A model generated the notes under the pieces. It had not been told where the DNA came from and made no database searches. It saw only the letters and a program-made list of their open reading frames with translations. The position numbers were made by a program, and so were the translations under genes. This document shows positions 24,264 to 37,300 of a stretch of DNA of 64,000 nt, one piece after another (positions within the stretch are counted from its first letter, which is position 1; each line of letters starts with the position of its first letter). Source of the DNA: Galaxea fascicularis (lineage: Eukaryota > Cnidaria > Anthozoa > Scleractinia > Euphylliidae). The stretch is from the NCBI GenBank assembly GCA_948470475.1, contig OX419336.1:6895671-6959670 (forward strand), read 5' to 3'.

Positions 24264-25283
24264 ATGGCTGGTTTCGTAACAGCAAATCACTGGGCAACGG
24301 GGGTAGAAACTCACAAAACTTCAGAAGGAAGAATATTGTGTACAGGAGTTGGCTGTGTGGGATGTTTTCCTGATGTGTTTTCTGCAGAAGCTGGCGACCT
24401 TGGGGTCTGCGATGTTGACACCAGGGATAACATTTTGGGGCTTAGGCCTTTCTTGGACGAAGACAATTTAAATTCCAGGGAAAACTTGAAGCTAAAGGCA
24501 AACAACTTCTCAAAGAAGCAAAAGAGGGTTAAACCAAGAAAAAAGGGACAGAAACGAACTATCGAGAAGGAGCGAGGTACTTTAAAGGAAGATAAAATTG
24601 GCCACGAAACTGACACATGCAAGCTGAGGAACAAATTTGATGAAACATCCACGTTTTTGAAGGAAACTAACTCAGCTGCTACCCAAACAGAACTGTCCGA
24701 TTTCGGGATTGATGCAAAGTTCGGGGTTTTAGAAAACGTAGACGGCAGTTGTAAACAAGATTTGTTCTCTTTTGAAGAAGAAAGCAAAGCTAGCAAAGAA
24801 GGAATTATCCCTTCTGATGTAGACGACACTGTAAACAAAACACACAGGTATTCGCGGAGTTTGTTTGATCAACAATCAAGATTTAGAAAAATCCATGATG
24901 AAATGTACATTGTAAGTGGAAAAGACATAGCACTGAGCTCTTACGATAGTCTATTGATGTGCGAAGACGATATTCTCGAGCACACGATCGCGAAGGGGAA
25001 GCTAACTGGCGGCGAAGACGCCGTCTGTTTCTTCTTCGCGTTAGAGTATGACAGTGGTCAACGACTTTTACCGCACTTCAGGGTAATGGAAATCGTCGAG
25101 GCGCTTAGCACATTGGTGGATCTCAAAGACATTAAGTGTGTCCAACGAATTTCTCGTCGTTGGCATATCGTTTTAAAGAGCCGGAAATACGTCGGACTTT
25201 TAAGAGACTATGATGTGAAGTTGAGGGGACGTGTGTATCAACTTGTAGACGACGTCGACGGTTACTTCGATGTTGTTCAGTGA
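24264..25283 (+). CDS. Intronless gene, unknown function, RRM-like C-terminus
   Basis: A single uninterrupted frame of 339 residues starts at ATG 24264, 293 bp from the NCAPH start. Residues about 1-60 include a conserved-looking ATGVETHKTSEGRILCTGVG stretch followed by cysteines. Residues about 75-115 are Lys/Arg-rich (SKKQKRVKPRKKGQKR, a plausible nuclear localisation signal). The middle is acidic and Ser/Thr-rich. Residues about 255-335 form a compact block (VMEIVEALSTLVDLKDIKCV, then SRRWHIVLKSRKYVGLL) whose beta-alpha-beta pattern resembles RRM-like domains of ZCCHC3/gag-type proteins. That resemblance is weak and judged by eye. No introns suggests a retrogene or domesticated element. 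Its stop at 25281-25283 is overlapped by another long frame (see 25270-25767). Confidence 0.7.
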   Translation: MAGFVTANHWATGVETHKTSEGRILCTGVGCVGCFPDVFSAEAGDLGVCDVDTRDNILGLRPFLDEDNLNSRENLKLKANNFSKKQKRVKPRKKGQKRTIEKERGTLKEDKIGHETDTCKLRNKFDETSTFLKETNSAATQTELSDFGIDAKFGVLENVDGSCKQDLFSFEEESKASKEGIIPSDVDDTVNKTHRYSRSLFDQQSRFRKIHDEMYIVSGKDIALSSYDSLLMCEDDILEHTIAKGKLTGGEDAVCFFFALEYDSGQRLLPHFRVMEIVEALSTLVDLKDIKCVQRISRRWHIVLKSRKYVGLLRDYDVKLRGRVYQLVDDVDGYFDVVQ

Positions 25284-25767
25284 AATCGTTCAGAGCATTC
25301 AATCAAATTTCTACCAGCTGCTCACACATGTAGGTCCCATCGAAGCGCTCTCCTCCACAGAAGCTCGCAATAGGAGGCACATGAATTACCTTCCCTCACT
25401 CAGATCAGCAGACTTCTTTTGCAAGCCTCTCCTGCAGAGGAGAGAACCAGTCAGAGAGCCACCGAAGTACTCTCAGATTCCACACCTAATTAGTACGGCA
25501 AATGTAGATCTTTCCATAATCCTTAATTGTTTAAATTTTCTTACCCCCAAGACTACTGAAAAAGCACCCAGTCATGAAAATGCAACCTTATTCAGAGCCA
25601 GTCTCCCCCATTCACCTACTGCTTTGAGGTACCCATCTAGACTCATTAAGGATTTAGCCTCTTCTAAATTTCCTTTTGACTCTGACCCAACAATCCAATA
25701 TTGTCAAAGTCAAAATAGTCACACAATAAACAAACTGTCATTGGAGAATAAAGGGGGCAGTTTCTAA
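25270..25767 (+). CDS. Overlapping downstream ORF, 165 codons
   Basis: This frame lies +1 relative to the 339-codon ORF and is open from 25249. Its first ATG (25270) overlaps the upstream stop by 14 bases. It ends at 25767, only 80 bases before an AATAAA at 25847-25852, so it fills almost the whole 3' part of the likely transcript. Composition is Pro/Ser/Leu-rich (for example ENATLFRASLPHSPTALRYP) with no recognised domain. It could be the true C-terminus of the upstream protein after an assembly indel or a +1 frameshift at CAG-TGA, a second cistron, or chance. Protein status is unproven. Confidence 0.4.
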   Translation: MLFSEIVQSIQSNFYQLLTHVGPIEALSSTEARNRRHMNYLPSLRSADFFCKPLLQRREPVREPPKYSQIPHLISTANVDLSIILNCLNFLTPKTTEKAPSHENATLFRASLPHSPTALRYPSRLIKDLASSKFPFDSDPTIQYCQSQNSHTINKLSLENKGGSF

Positions 25768-25846
25768 AGGAACTGTGGTGCTGTGTTGGTGGCAGAATTG
25801 TACACAAAAGACAGCGAGAATTATGTTTTCTTTTCATTCATCACAA

Positions 25847-25852
25847 AATAAA
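25847..25852 (+). terminator. AATAAA poly(A) signal of the 24264 gene
   Basis: First canonical hexamer downstream of both overlapping reading frames, 564 bases after the first stop and 80 after the second. Confidence 0.55.
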
Positions 25853-26656
25853 TGTCTAGTGCTTGAAAAGTGATATAAGAGGGCATGAAGACAGATGAGG
25901 GGAGGGTGCATGTAGTAGGAATTAGAGATCAAAGGCTTGGGTGAGAGACAGAGAAACCAGAGAACAACATGGTGTCTAACTATTTTATTATTAATTTTGT
26001 TGTTGTTGTTGTTTGTTATGGTCTAATCTACCAACAGAAAAGAAAATCTTTAAAGTAACGCTTCTTTAAAATCCAACATTTGCTTTCCATAACATGTTTT
26101 CCATTTTTATGGTGAAGAGGGGAGGGCAGTAGTTACAGGACATGAATTTTGTTTCAAAAGTTATGGAGGGATTACCCCCCTCCCTCCCTCCCCCCCCCCC
26201 CCCCAAAAAAAAAATCAGGCTTCAAATGGCCCAAAACAATTTGTAGATGCAAAAAGGAATTCCATTGACTTGCCTTCCCCCCCCCTTTTTTTTGGAACAG
26301 GACAGCAAACTTATTGCAGGGAATAAAAATTATCAATGCAGTAGTCAAGATCAATTTTTTTGCACCACTCCCTGAATTAAATATGAAAATCTGTATTAAG
26401 GTTACTTCTCCTTGTTGACAAATTAATTATCCTCTCCCCATCCAAGTTCTTTTATGGGTTAGTTTGAAGGCTGTACATTTCGACTTCAACAATTCTATCC
26501 CCTTGTTAAACATAGGGTCCCAGGTAAGTTGTTATATAGGGGGAATTACAAGAAGGTAATTCCCACTGCTACCAAGCCATTATAAATTTTTAATTAATCT
26601 GGCGGGTCATGTAGCTGGTTCTGTACTGTGTTTGACCTGAGTTCCAATGCACCCGT

Positions 26657-27290
26657 CAATGGTTTCCCCCAGGGTAAGGTGTTACAGAAATAGGGCATAC
26701 CAACAGGGTCTGGCTTAAAATTGCCTCCCTTGGGTTGGGATTGTGATGAGTTTGTGCTGCCCCAGGGGTCAGGAAGATTGTCAACATTTGGCTAGTGAGG
26801 ACAGCAGAAGTACCATACACAACGTTAAATCTACCATCGAACCGGACAGCTTTGATTGGTGGACATTCACAGAATTTTGAAAGAGTTACCATATTTCTCT
26901 GATCTTTTATGGTAAAAAAAGTTTCTTCTTTGCACTATTAGCCAATAGATCGATTTTTCACCTACTGGCATAAAGTACTTTGGACGTGATTTGAACCGTG
27001 TAAAATTATTAATCATTGTACCATGGTAGACCTCCCCAAAAGTGACCCGTTTCATGCCTCATCATTATGCAAGTTGCCACTAATATTAAAGTCTCTTACT
27101 TTTGACGATTTTAATATGGTTTCTTTTATTACGTTGTTTCAATGTTTTACAAAATCTCCCTAGGGTGGGGGGATTTGAATGGACATTTTTGCCCCAGGGT
27201 GAAAAAATTGACCAAAATTTGAAGGAAAAATAAAAAAAATGTCAAACTCCATGGCTATGCCTGATCTCCCTCCCCTGGGGGAAACCATTG
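26657..27290. mobile_element. TIR element, CAATGGTTTCCCCCAGGG ends
   Basis: The left end has CAATGGTTTCCCCCAGGG and the right end CCCTGGGGGAAACCATTG. The 634-bp body holds more CCCCAGGG motifs and no recognisable protein. A non-autonomous DNA element is the simplest reading. Confidence 0.6.
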
Positions 27291-27354
27291 GCAAAAGGTA
27301 TTTTAGCATCCAAAGCAACAACATTTTTACCAATGACAATATCTGTAATAGCAT

Positions 27355-28402
27355 TTTATTTTACCACATCCAAGTGAATTAATAATATTTTAGCTCCACT
27401 AGAAAGTCACATTAAAACACACATTAAAGAGAAATACATTAAATACAAGGACACAATAAATTTAATACAGGTGGAACCAGAATAGCCAAGTTCCTGAACT
27501 GACAGCTGAACGACAAAAAAAGTCAATTTTACATATTAATGTAATGACTTTGCCGATGGCACACATGTATCTCATAATGAATTATTCGTAACACAAGAAA
27601 TAATATTTTGAAGCGAGAAAGATGAAATGCCCAACCACATGCCACAGTAACACAATTTTATAAAAGACAGTCTCTTGTTGAAGGTTTTCATGTTTGGATA
27701 GAGATATAATGGTGCCATAATAATAAACTTTTATTTTACCAATTTTATAGGGGTAGACGCCTAGCTCATTCCATTAAATGAACAGAGTGACAGACTGATG
27801 TTTTCTTAAGTTTTCATCAGTGGTGCTGGTAAACAAAAAATACTTCATTTCAAATTTTACAAAATTCAAATAAGTATTTTCCAGGCCAGTGTGACAAAGA
27901 ACGGAAGCATCTTGTGGCTGACACCAGACAAAAACTGACAGATTCTCAATGTTTCATTAAAACATTTGCCTGACCATGTCAGGGCTCTACTTAGCTTGGG
28001 GTTTTCACCTTAAATCGGTGAGAGTGGAGAAAGAGACTGAACGTGCATTTTGCATATTTATAGTGACACAATGAAGTGAAATCATTTGCTTTATACATCT
28101 TCCATTCCTAGTAAAATAGATTTCATTACTAACATCAACAACAATTTGCCAAGACCAGCTTTTGGCCCCTTTAGCAGTTCTGTCAACAGTGGACTAATTT
28201 TTCAAGAATTGATGAAAAACACGAAAGGAGACCAGTATGCTTTACTCCTGCAAGAGAAAACCTAAGTATCTACAAGCAACTCTGCTCAAATACCAAGTAC
28301 GTAATTACACCCGACAATGTATTTACAACTATTTTCAGCTTTGAAATTTTTTTTATACAAAAATGCAGTAAACAGGGTATTTTAGAGGGAGCTATAAACA
28401 GA
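27355..28402 (-). other. BTRC: Probable 3' untranslated region of beta-TrCP gene
   Basis: The AT-rich stretch follows the stop codon on the minus strand without a coding frame. Minus-strand AATAAA hexamers occur at about 27355-27360 and near 27731. The cleavage site is a guess. Confidence 0.35.
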
Positions 28403-31400
28403 TCACTTTACAGCATTGGGCTGGCCCTCAGGAAGATAATTCAGGAAATCCCATATAAGAATGGTGTCATCATGGGAACTGCTGACTATCTGGAAATCAT
28501 CAAACTGCAGTCTGAAAACTCTGCCTTGATGTTCCTGCAATGCAGAGAGACATTTACCACTTTTAAATAAACACAACAACCTGTTTTGGGATGTTAATTA
28601 TTTTGATGGCAGTTGTTAACTCCCTATTAAGTCTTACTCCAGACTTTGATCTGCCAACCAATTTTGCCCAACCACCCAGCAACAGCAAAACAACAACAAC
28701 AAAATAATCTAGCAAAAACCAGCAGTAAGAAAAAAGGTGATCACACAAAACATACAAAATAGAACTAATCACTATGGATGCTGTGGTTTATGTACAGTTA
28801 CTTTGTATTAATTTTGGTTTAAAATTGTTCAAAATATTGATCTTTTTCTTTGTCCTGGATTTATTACCAAAATCCAAGATAACAGTGGAAAATAAAAATC
28901 CCACTGATCAAATATGACAAATTCAAACCCAAAACAAATCTAATCCACTAAATGGACAAAATGTTTGTGAAGTCAAGGAGTTTTGGAGTCCATTTCCAGA
29001 TTCATGACAGTCTTGAGAAAGAATCACTTCTGAATTTGAACTCCTGTTTGCCTCCCCCTTTCTACATGTTTAACTTGGAAGAACATCCCAAAATTCCAGT
29101 GACTGTACATAGTGAGAAAACATTAAAACATTTTGGAAACTCTTCCCACTGGAAACAATGAACATGTACTGAAAATGGTAACTCATGGCCCTTGGCACCA
29201 AGCACACATACCACAAGTGTTCTAAGACACAAAGTTCCTGCTGGCGCTCTTGGATCTAATGCTGCTTGAAGATCCCACACTTTGATTTTCCTGTTTGAGA
29301 AACAGCAACTTTGTCAGAGTACTTTGTAGATTTCTGACAGCCAGAATTTATTCAACTCTTTAAATACTAAGATCAAAATTTAAATTCTCATTTGCTGCTC
29401 CTGTACATTTTCTGTAGAAGCAGTGGGGGGGGGGGAGGTTGTTAAAAAATCAAGCAAATTCATCTTGTGTGATCCTGTTCTTAATTCTCATGACCACTCT
29501 GTTTTATAAGGTGTTGATATTACAACAAGAAATTTAATGCTGATCACTCTAAGTTTAAGGGGTTCAGTGGCTAGCAGGAACAATAACAAGTTATACCTGC
29601 AAACTAATGCATTGACAAAATAATGCTATTTAAAAGATGTTTGGAGACATCTTACCCATCATAAGCTCCACTGACTATCCTCTTGTTGTCAAAGCGAATA
29701 CATCTGGGAAAAAAAAAACAGGTCAGTTATGCACAAGGCCCCTGGAGTCTTCTCATTACAGTAACTGATGGAATGAATTAACACAAATTTAACAAAGTTT
29801 AAGAGCAACAGTTGCACATGTCCATGTGGACTGTTACCTGACTAATTCTTCATGACCCTCTAACACTCTAAGACAGGCTCCACATTCAATGTCCCATAAC
29901 CTGTTTTAAAATATTGGATATATAGTGGTTAATAATTATTATTTAAATGATATTATGACAGTATATACTTATGGATGCCATACAAAAAGCAAGCCAAACC
30001 TGGGGCGACAGACGTAACCCAGGGGCCTTGAACGGGAAAACAAAAAAAAACAAAAACAAACAAAAAAATAAAAAAATAAAAATATAACTATGTACATAAC
30101 TATATACATATCTATATACAGTTAGTGACTCTTATCGCTTATTGTCCATCTCTTCAAGTTAGCACTTTAAAAGTGCGCGCAATGTTTAGAGAGTGAGAGA
30201 TGACCGCCTTCTGCATACAGAGTAGGACGTCTCCTCCTCGGGTGCCAAATAGTTCCCTCATTGCTAGATCTACTTCTTGGGACCATCCTCCCAACACATC
30301 GATAATGATGTTGAACTGCTTAACGGTATAAGTTAGGAATTGCTGTTTCAGTTCCCACCGAAGGGGGGCGTACTTGGTAGTCTTCTCCTCCTCCTCCTTC
30401 TTCCTGTTATCAATCCACGGGCAGCTCATCTCGATAGCGTAGATTCTCTTCTGCTTATGATCAATCACCCTCACATCCACTCGGTTTGACCTAACGTAAT
30501 TGTGCTCAGCGAACATTGGAATATCCCAGAATGCTTGTGCAGATGCTTGTGCATCCATATTATTATTACTATTATTATTTAATCAAGAGACAACAAAAGC
30601 AAAAACTACCACTTAAAGTAATAAAACATGAATTTTGTTGCAGCTAATTCACAGCCTTGGCATGGTGTATTGTAGAGATAATCTGGAGCATTAGATAACA
30701 GCCTCATTTCCACAGTAAAGCATTCTCTTGAGCATGTATAGAAAAAATGTAAATGACATTTTGTGCTAAGACTTTGTCCTTGATTCCTAGCTTCCATCAC
30801 CTGTCTATTGACTGAGATATATCTACTGTTAGTAAACTGGAGTAATTAGGACACAAGAAAAAACAACACTGGGGGTTCAACATAATGTCTTAAGGCTGCT
30901 AAATCACCTTATAGTATTATCAGAAGAACCACTAACAACCAAACGATCCCTGTACTGCAAACATGCTATTCCACGCTTGTGTCCATTCAAGGTTCTGAGG
31001 AACTCACATGATGATGTGCTCCATACCTGAGGATGTGCATTAAAATAATATTTGGTAAGAACACGTCATAATACCAAGAGACAGCAGCTTCTGTGCAATT
31101 TCTAGAGGCCAACATTTTCTCGCCTGTGAATACACTGTGGGTGAGGTAGATCTGAGCTGATATAAACAACCAACAACAGAAACAAACACTAGATCTGTTT
31201 ACTGTCAACCATAACCTGAGTTTTTCGCATACACTGTTAACCCATTAATCCTCAATATCAACATGGTTAAATATTCTCCTAACAGTTCTTGCTTATTTAA
31301 TATGTTACATGAAGGGAGAATTTGTATAAATGCCAACTCGAGTGACCCCCAGTGATCATTTCCTGTATTCTCATGCCCGGTATGCTAGATGAATTAGGGA

Positions 31401-34334
31401 TATAGTAAGGAGAAGTTAGGTGGTGATCACTACTAGGATGTAAGTTAGGGATAAGAGAATGTTTTACCAGTCATTGCTTTAAGCCATTTTCATGAGGCTC
31501 TTGCATACAGAGCAACTTTAACTCTCTGTCAATAACAACAATAATTTTCAGCATTTTTATAGAAGTCTGACAAATGACAGCAACGGTACCTTGATTGTTC
31601 TGTCTCCTGATGCCGACACAATGTATTTGTCATCGAAGTCCACTACGTTAACCGCAGCTCTGTGCCCAACAAGCACCCTTCTGAGGTTGATGTCAGTTGG
31701 GGATTGCATGTCCCACACTGCTATTGAGCGATCCTGCAAAAATCAGAACTGACTAATGAAAATCTCTTTATTCTTACACTACACATGAATTATCACATTC
31801 TAAATTTACCTAAGCCAACCAAGAAAAAGAAGAAGTACTAATAAGACAAGCACGTACAAGAAGCTTCCCTCCCCTAGTAGCAGCTTAACTTTCACTCCCT
31901 GAGGATATGAATTGTGACAAGCCCAACTATTGTGCAGTGAAAATATATCAACCTTTGAAACCCTTCTATCAGAATGTATATTCCCCACACTGCTCTTCAT
32001 ACATTTTCTACAGTAATGATAAGGAGAATTTGTCAAACATTCAACCTTAAGTTACTTGATGATCACTTCCGATTTTCTCACAACCTTGATTAAACAGTAT
32101 TACTATAAGGATAAATTAAACATTAATCACTCCTACAGGTTAAGGTCAGTGCAAGGCATGTCTGAAGACACCATAATGCAGGAAGTAAGCATTTAAAAAA
32201 AAAACCAGATGACAGGTGTTAAATACTTAAAAGGTGATTGTAAGTTAAGTTGTGAATGAAGAACTCCAAATTTTGCAATCATGTCATGAAATTGTTTTAT
32301 CTGAATGCATCAGACTTAATGAATAAAAAAAAAAAAGGAAAACAATTTACCAGCTATTTGTGCACCTTACATTCTTTAGCCTTTTCAAATAAAGTATAAT
32401 TAATTTTGTCCATGATCACTTATTATTTCTCTGCCAGAGAAATTACTTTGAACAGAGGCCATAATAGGATCCCTTTAATAACATAAATGTAAGTATTGAT
32501 TGGTCATTGTTCTGGTGTGAAAATTACTTGACTGTTAATCGATCTGTTATAAAATTCACCTTTGAGCATGTTACCATCATGCCCTCTTGGAATCTCAGAT
32601 GAAGAACAGCCTCACAATGATGGATTAATGTGTTCAGCATTTCACCAGTGTGAACATTCCATACCCTAAAAGAGAAACAGATGGGTCAAACACTGACCAG
32701 AAAGCAAAATGCAGCAAGAGAACTTTGCTATCACTGAAAAAAGGTAATGGGAAACAAGACCAGGAAAGAAAACCCACCAAGAAAACAAGCCAAAAAAGCT
32801 CAGATTTGTCTGGAGAAAAATTTGAATGCCAGACATCCAGCACTTCAAGTTGATTAACATTATGGAAACACAAAAGGTAGACCTATATCCATTGACACAT
32901 CAGGCTGTTTTGACTGAATTAAATATATATTAATATAGAATTTGTTCAAAAGAGCACAACAAGCACAAGTAACTTTCATCTTTTCATTTTTTTAACAATT
33001 TTTATTTTTATTTTTATAGAGTGCACTGTTCCATGGGGATGTTAATGACCTCATACTCTTCTAAAAATAATAATTCAACACTTTGTATCCATTGAGTGGT
33101 ACTAGGAAGACATACCTAACAGTGGAATCACTTGACCCAGTGACTGTGACATTCTCATCATATTGAAGACACAAAACAGACCCTGTATGGCCAGTTAATA
33201 CCTTGACACATTCTAACGTGTTTTTGTCCCATATCTGAAATTCAACAGGACATTCAAAAAGAGATAAAATTCTCATGTTCTACCTTACCAATTTTACAAG
33301 TTATTGGTTAAAGCATTTAAAAATCTAAACCAATAAATTCATTTGTTCATTCACCCATCCACCATGACCCAGTGTCTCAAGTTAGGAGTCTCAACACATA
33401 CCTTAATTGTGTTATCTCTAAGTCCACTAACTATTTTTTGGTCATCATACTGCAAGCAGTAGACCCCTTTGCTATTCTCACTGCGGCAGTAGATACGATG
33501 AAGATTATGGCGACCACAACGCCAATTTGTGTCAATTGTCTATGTTAAAAGGAAAAGAAAATATTATTATAAGCACAACTGTGACTGTTGAATGGTACTT
33601 ACAGAAACAAAGTGTGTCCTATGGTGGGTCCAATAGGGGAAAAGAAGAAAAACAAAATATCATAAGTGGCCTTATGACTCCCTGGGGGCAGAGTGTACCA
33701 AGTGTGTGTACATGTGTGATAAAGCAGTGAATTGAAATGGAAGACATTAGATGCTTATCAGTGTGGCAATGTTCCAGATAGGAGCAGGTTCTCAGGTCAA
33801 AAAACCTAGAAAGCTAGCTCAATAACCAGACACACTGGTGTAGAGTTTAAAGAGTGAAAATCAAGACTAGGCACAATTACAATGTATTTGTAAATCCAGC
33901 AGTTCATGTAGATGCCAATCTACAATCATGGACAAACTTCTTGGGACAAATTTGCAGTTGTGGCTCTTAACACACACATGAAACAAAGAGTCATGCAATA
34001 TTCCAACTACAAGTGCCCAGCGCCTCCCCCAACCCCACCTACGGTACATTGTTGAAAACATATACCAGCAATTCGTTCTTACTTTCAACATTGCATTATG
34101 TGGGGGAGGGAGGAACTAATGGAGTTTTAAAACATAACAGTGCTTTTCGAAGTAATGCTCAAATCATTGATAATAGTCCATTTTACAGTTCCATGTTGAG
34201 TGACCTGGCCTTTGATTAGAAGTGAGGCTGGGGGTGACCTTGTTTTGATACAAACCTCTCTTTCTTTCTCATGTAAATGTAGACTAGTTAGCATAACAAC
34301 AACATGATTTAAATGAGAAAAGCAGTCAGGTCTG

Positions 34335-34365
<31 letters not shown>

Positions 34366-37300
34366 CTACCCAAAGGCCAGGTCACTGAACACATAACTGT
34401 AAAATGGCGTATTACGAGTTTTGCATGACTGTCCCAAGGAATTTTGTCCACAATAATAATTGTTCTATCATTTGATCACCAAGTTTGTTTTGATATTTTT
34501 CTGGGAAGCGGTAAGCGTAAGTAAGTATCAATGATGATATCAATGATGATAACAACTTTACCTCAAGGTCTTCAATAATTCTGGGATACAGTCTCCTAAA
34601 GAAGGCATTGGCTGGGGGGTCAGGAACCTGAGCTTTGAATAAATACTGTCCCCTAGGATCAAACAGCAAAACAATACACATGTACATCATTATACATGCA
34701 TATCTGACACTATACACTGTACATGCATATCTGAGACAGTGGGCCTTCAGACATTGAGACATTTGGGACATTGAGAAGCGAAATTTTAAAAGAAGGAAAA
34801 AATGCAATGTGTGAATGTGTGAACTTTTACTCTTTAGCCAGAAATGAATCTCACTTTAGGCCTTGAAAATGGGGGGTTGACTTATACATCTGTAGATATG
34901 GTAAGAGTGAAATATGTACCACAACGACAGAAGAAATTATTTTAAAAAGCTCAGCAGTCTCAGGCTCTTACCATCAAAGCTACCCAGGTGGCAGTTCAGT
35001 TAAACAGATACATCAAGGAAAAAAACCCAACTTCACTTTGAACTTGGGAATGTGTTTTCCAGATTGTTGACTAGGTGGGAGGGCCATCACCCATACGTCC
35101 TTACCGAGAGCCAATATATGTAGTTTCCCATCCAGCCCAACATAGCTCAGTCAATAAGCATTTTATCATCTCACCACTAAGTGTTGAAAATTATTTTGGA
35201 CCTAAATAGGATGCAATTACATAACCAGATAGACACGCGCAAGTGCTGGGCCGGACAGCCATTTCAAGACCAGCTCAGGTCAACCTGTCCAGCACTCCAC
35301 ACATCAGTTTTTGTTATGGTTTTGTATAGGATTGCTTGAGATGGGCCACACAGGTCACATAATAAAAATCCTTACCATCCTCTTCTTTCAGACAACCCCC
35401 TCCACAAAGGGTCTGTACGGACTTTCCTCTCAATAAGCTTTTTCCACAACATTCCATCTGAAATTACTCTATACCATTCTTTGCAAACTCTCTCTGCAGC
35501 ACACAATGACTCAGCATCCAAGAAGGACAATATATTTTCAGCGATATGGTCCAAACCTTTTTCTGTTGGAGAGTAGAACATTCCATAAGACAGCCATAAC
35601 AGATCAATAACCAGTGTACACACACATAACAATGCTCATTGTATACCTTTTAAATTTTTTATGCCAAATACTGTACTTGTTGTTCATTATGGCAAATTAG
35701 AATACATAATATTGACTTATGTGCTCCAATGGACTTCAGCATGTTATATTTTATTTATAGATGTACGCAGGCTGGAAATTATAAAGACAAAGAAGTTGTG
35801 ACCATTGTTTATGATACGTTTTCACACCTGTCCTTGTTTTCATTCACACACACATATACACAGGTCACCACACTTCAGATGTCACAATGTTTGCTTTTTC
35901 ATGCTGTATCCTAACACTGCCTTGCAAAATTAATGTCTTTTTTCTTTAAGGCTGTACTCCAAGCCAATATGATTGACCTTCTACGTCCTCTAACAAAGTT
36001 TCCACTTTTGAAGACAAGACAACACTCTCCTATCCACTGGCATTTTTTCTTAACCTCAAGCATGAATTATTTTCTTAGAGAACATGGAGCACCATCTGCC
36101 AATGGGCAAATATAACATAACATGTTTGAGGCTTGTTATGCTAACTCTGAATAAAATTGCACCAAACAACACTGACTGGAGGCTTGTCCAGCACTCAAAT
36201 CTATTGAAGTATTTCCACAGTTGGCTTGCAGCATCTCAAACCCTTGGTAACTTGAAGGTTGAATAACAGCGCTGTTAATAGGACTCAAGCTCTGGCAGGT
36301 ATTCTGTTTAAAGTCGGCCGGTATTTTACCGAGTTCAAGTTAAAAATTCAGTTGAAATTCTCCTGGGCTTCTCATATTACTCCGGTGGGTGCTGTTCTGA
36401 GGTAGCCATCTACTTCAAATCTTATTGACAGCGGAATTAACTTGAAGCAAAATTACATTCTCCTGAATTTGCTCCATAATAATTAGTTGCTATAATTTTA
36501 CCCTCTTTAAATTATTCTAACCCTAATAATAATTATTACTTTAATTAATAATATGTAACATTTACATTGATTCTGAATAGTCCATTAGTGCTTTACAATC
36601 CTCTACAAGCAGTCAAAGACTGCATGTGGCTATTGCTTTAGTATTTTCTTGTATACATGAAAGGGATTTGAGGAAGCAGTGTGTGAATCAATCACCAACC
36701 TTTATTCTTATATGCAGAGAGTCATGCAAGTCACACATGTACGAGCTGTTTGCAACCAAGCACATTCTAATTGGGGATGTTACAAGAATTTTCGCCTAGT
36801 TTAATAATATAACACCCATCTGATCTTGCTCACAATTTTTATTTCAAGGGCCAAAGAAGCCCAACAAAATGCCAAACAACAACAGTCTGGATGGAAAAAA
36901 GTTTCCAAAAACCAAGGTTTCAGACCCAACTTAGTTTATTTATGATACTTAAAAACAACCACAACAACAACAATCTTTATTGTGCCCTTGAGATAAAAGA
37001 GTAAAATTGTTTGACAGAAATAATTGTACAAAGAAAAAGAGAGCACAGCCACTCAGAAATAGCAAAAGCTAATCAAGCTGAGCGACTGGGCTGTGCGGAT
37101 AGTAAATAGTAAAGTTCTAGATATTGAAATTGTAATAGCTAAACAAATGCACATATTAAATAAGTATAAGTATAGGAAATTGCACAACCTTGAGTACAAT
37201 TCGGGATTAATAGGTACGAGTGATTTTGAAAGTTCTCAAAATTGCTTGAGCCTTTAAGTGAGTGCAATTTGAAAACTTTCAAGATTACAAGTATCTATTC

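Noticed and set aside
24311..24838. 175-codon minus-strand ORF
   Set aside because: Antisense shadow of the 339-codon gene; Ser/Leu/Lys-rich reverse of acidic codons.
35140..35175. tRNA-like AACATAGCTCAGTCAATAAG segment
   Set aside because: Only a weak A-box resemblance and no B box; too degenerate to call.
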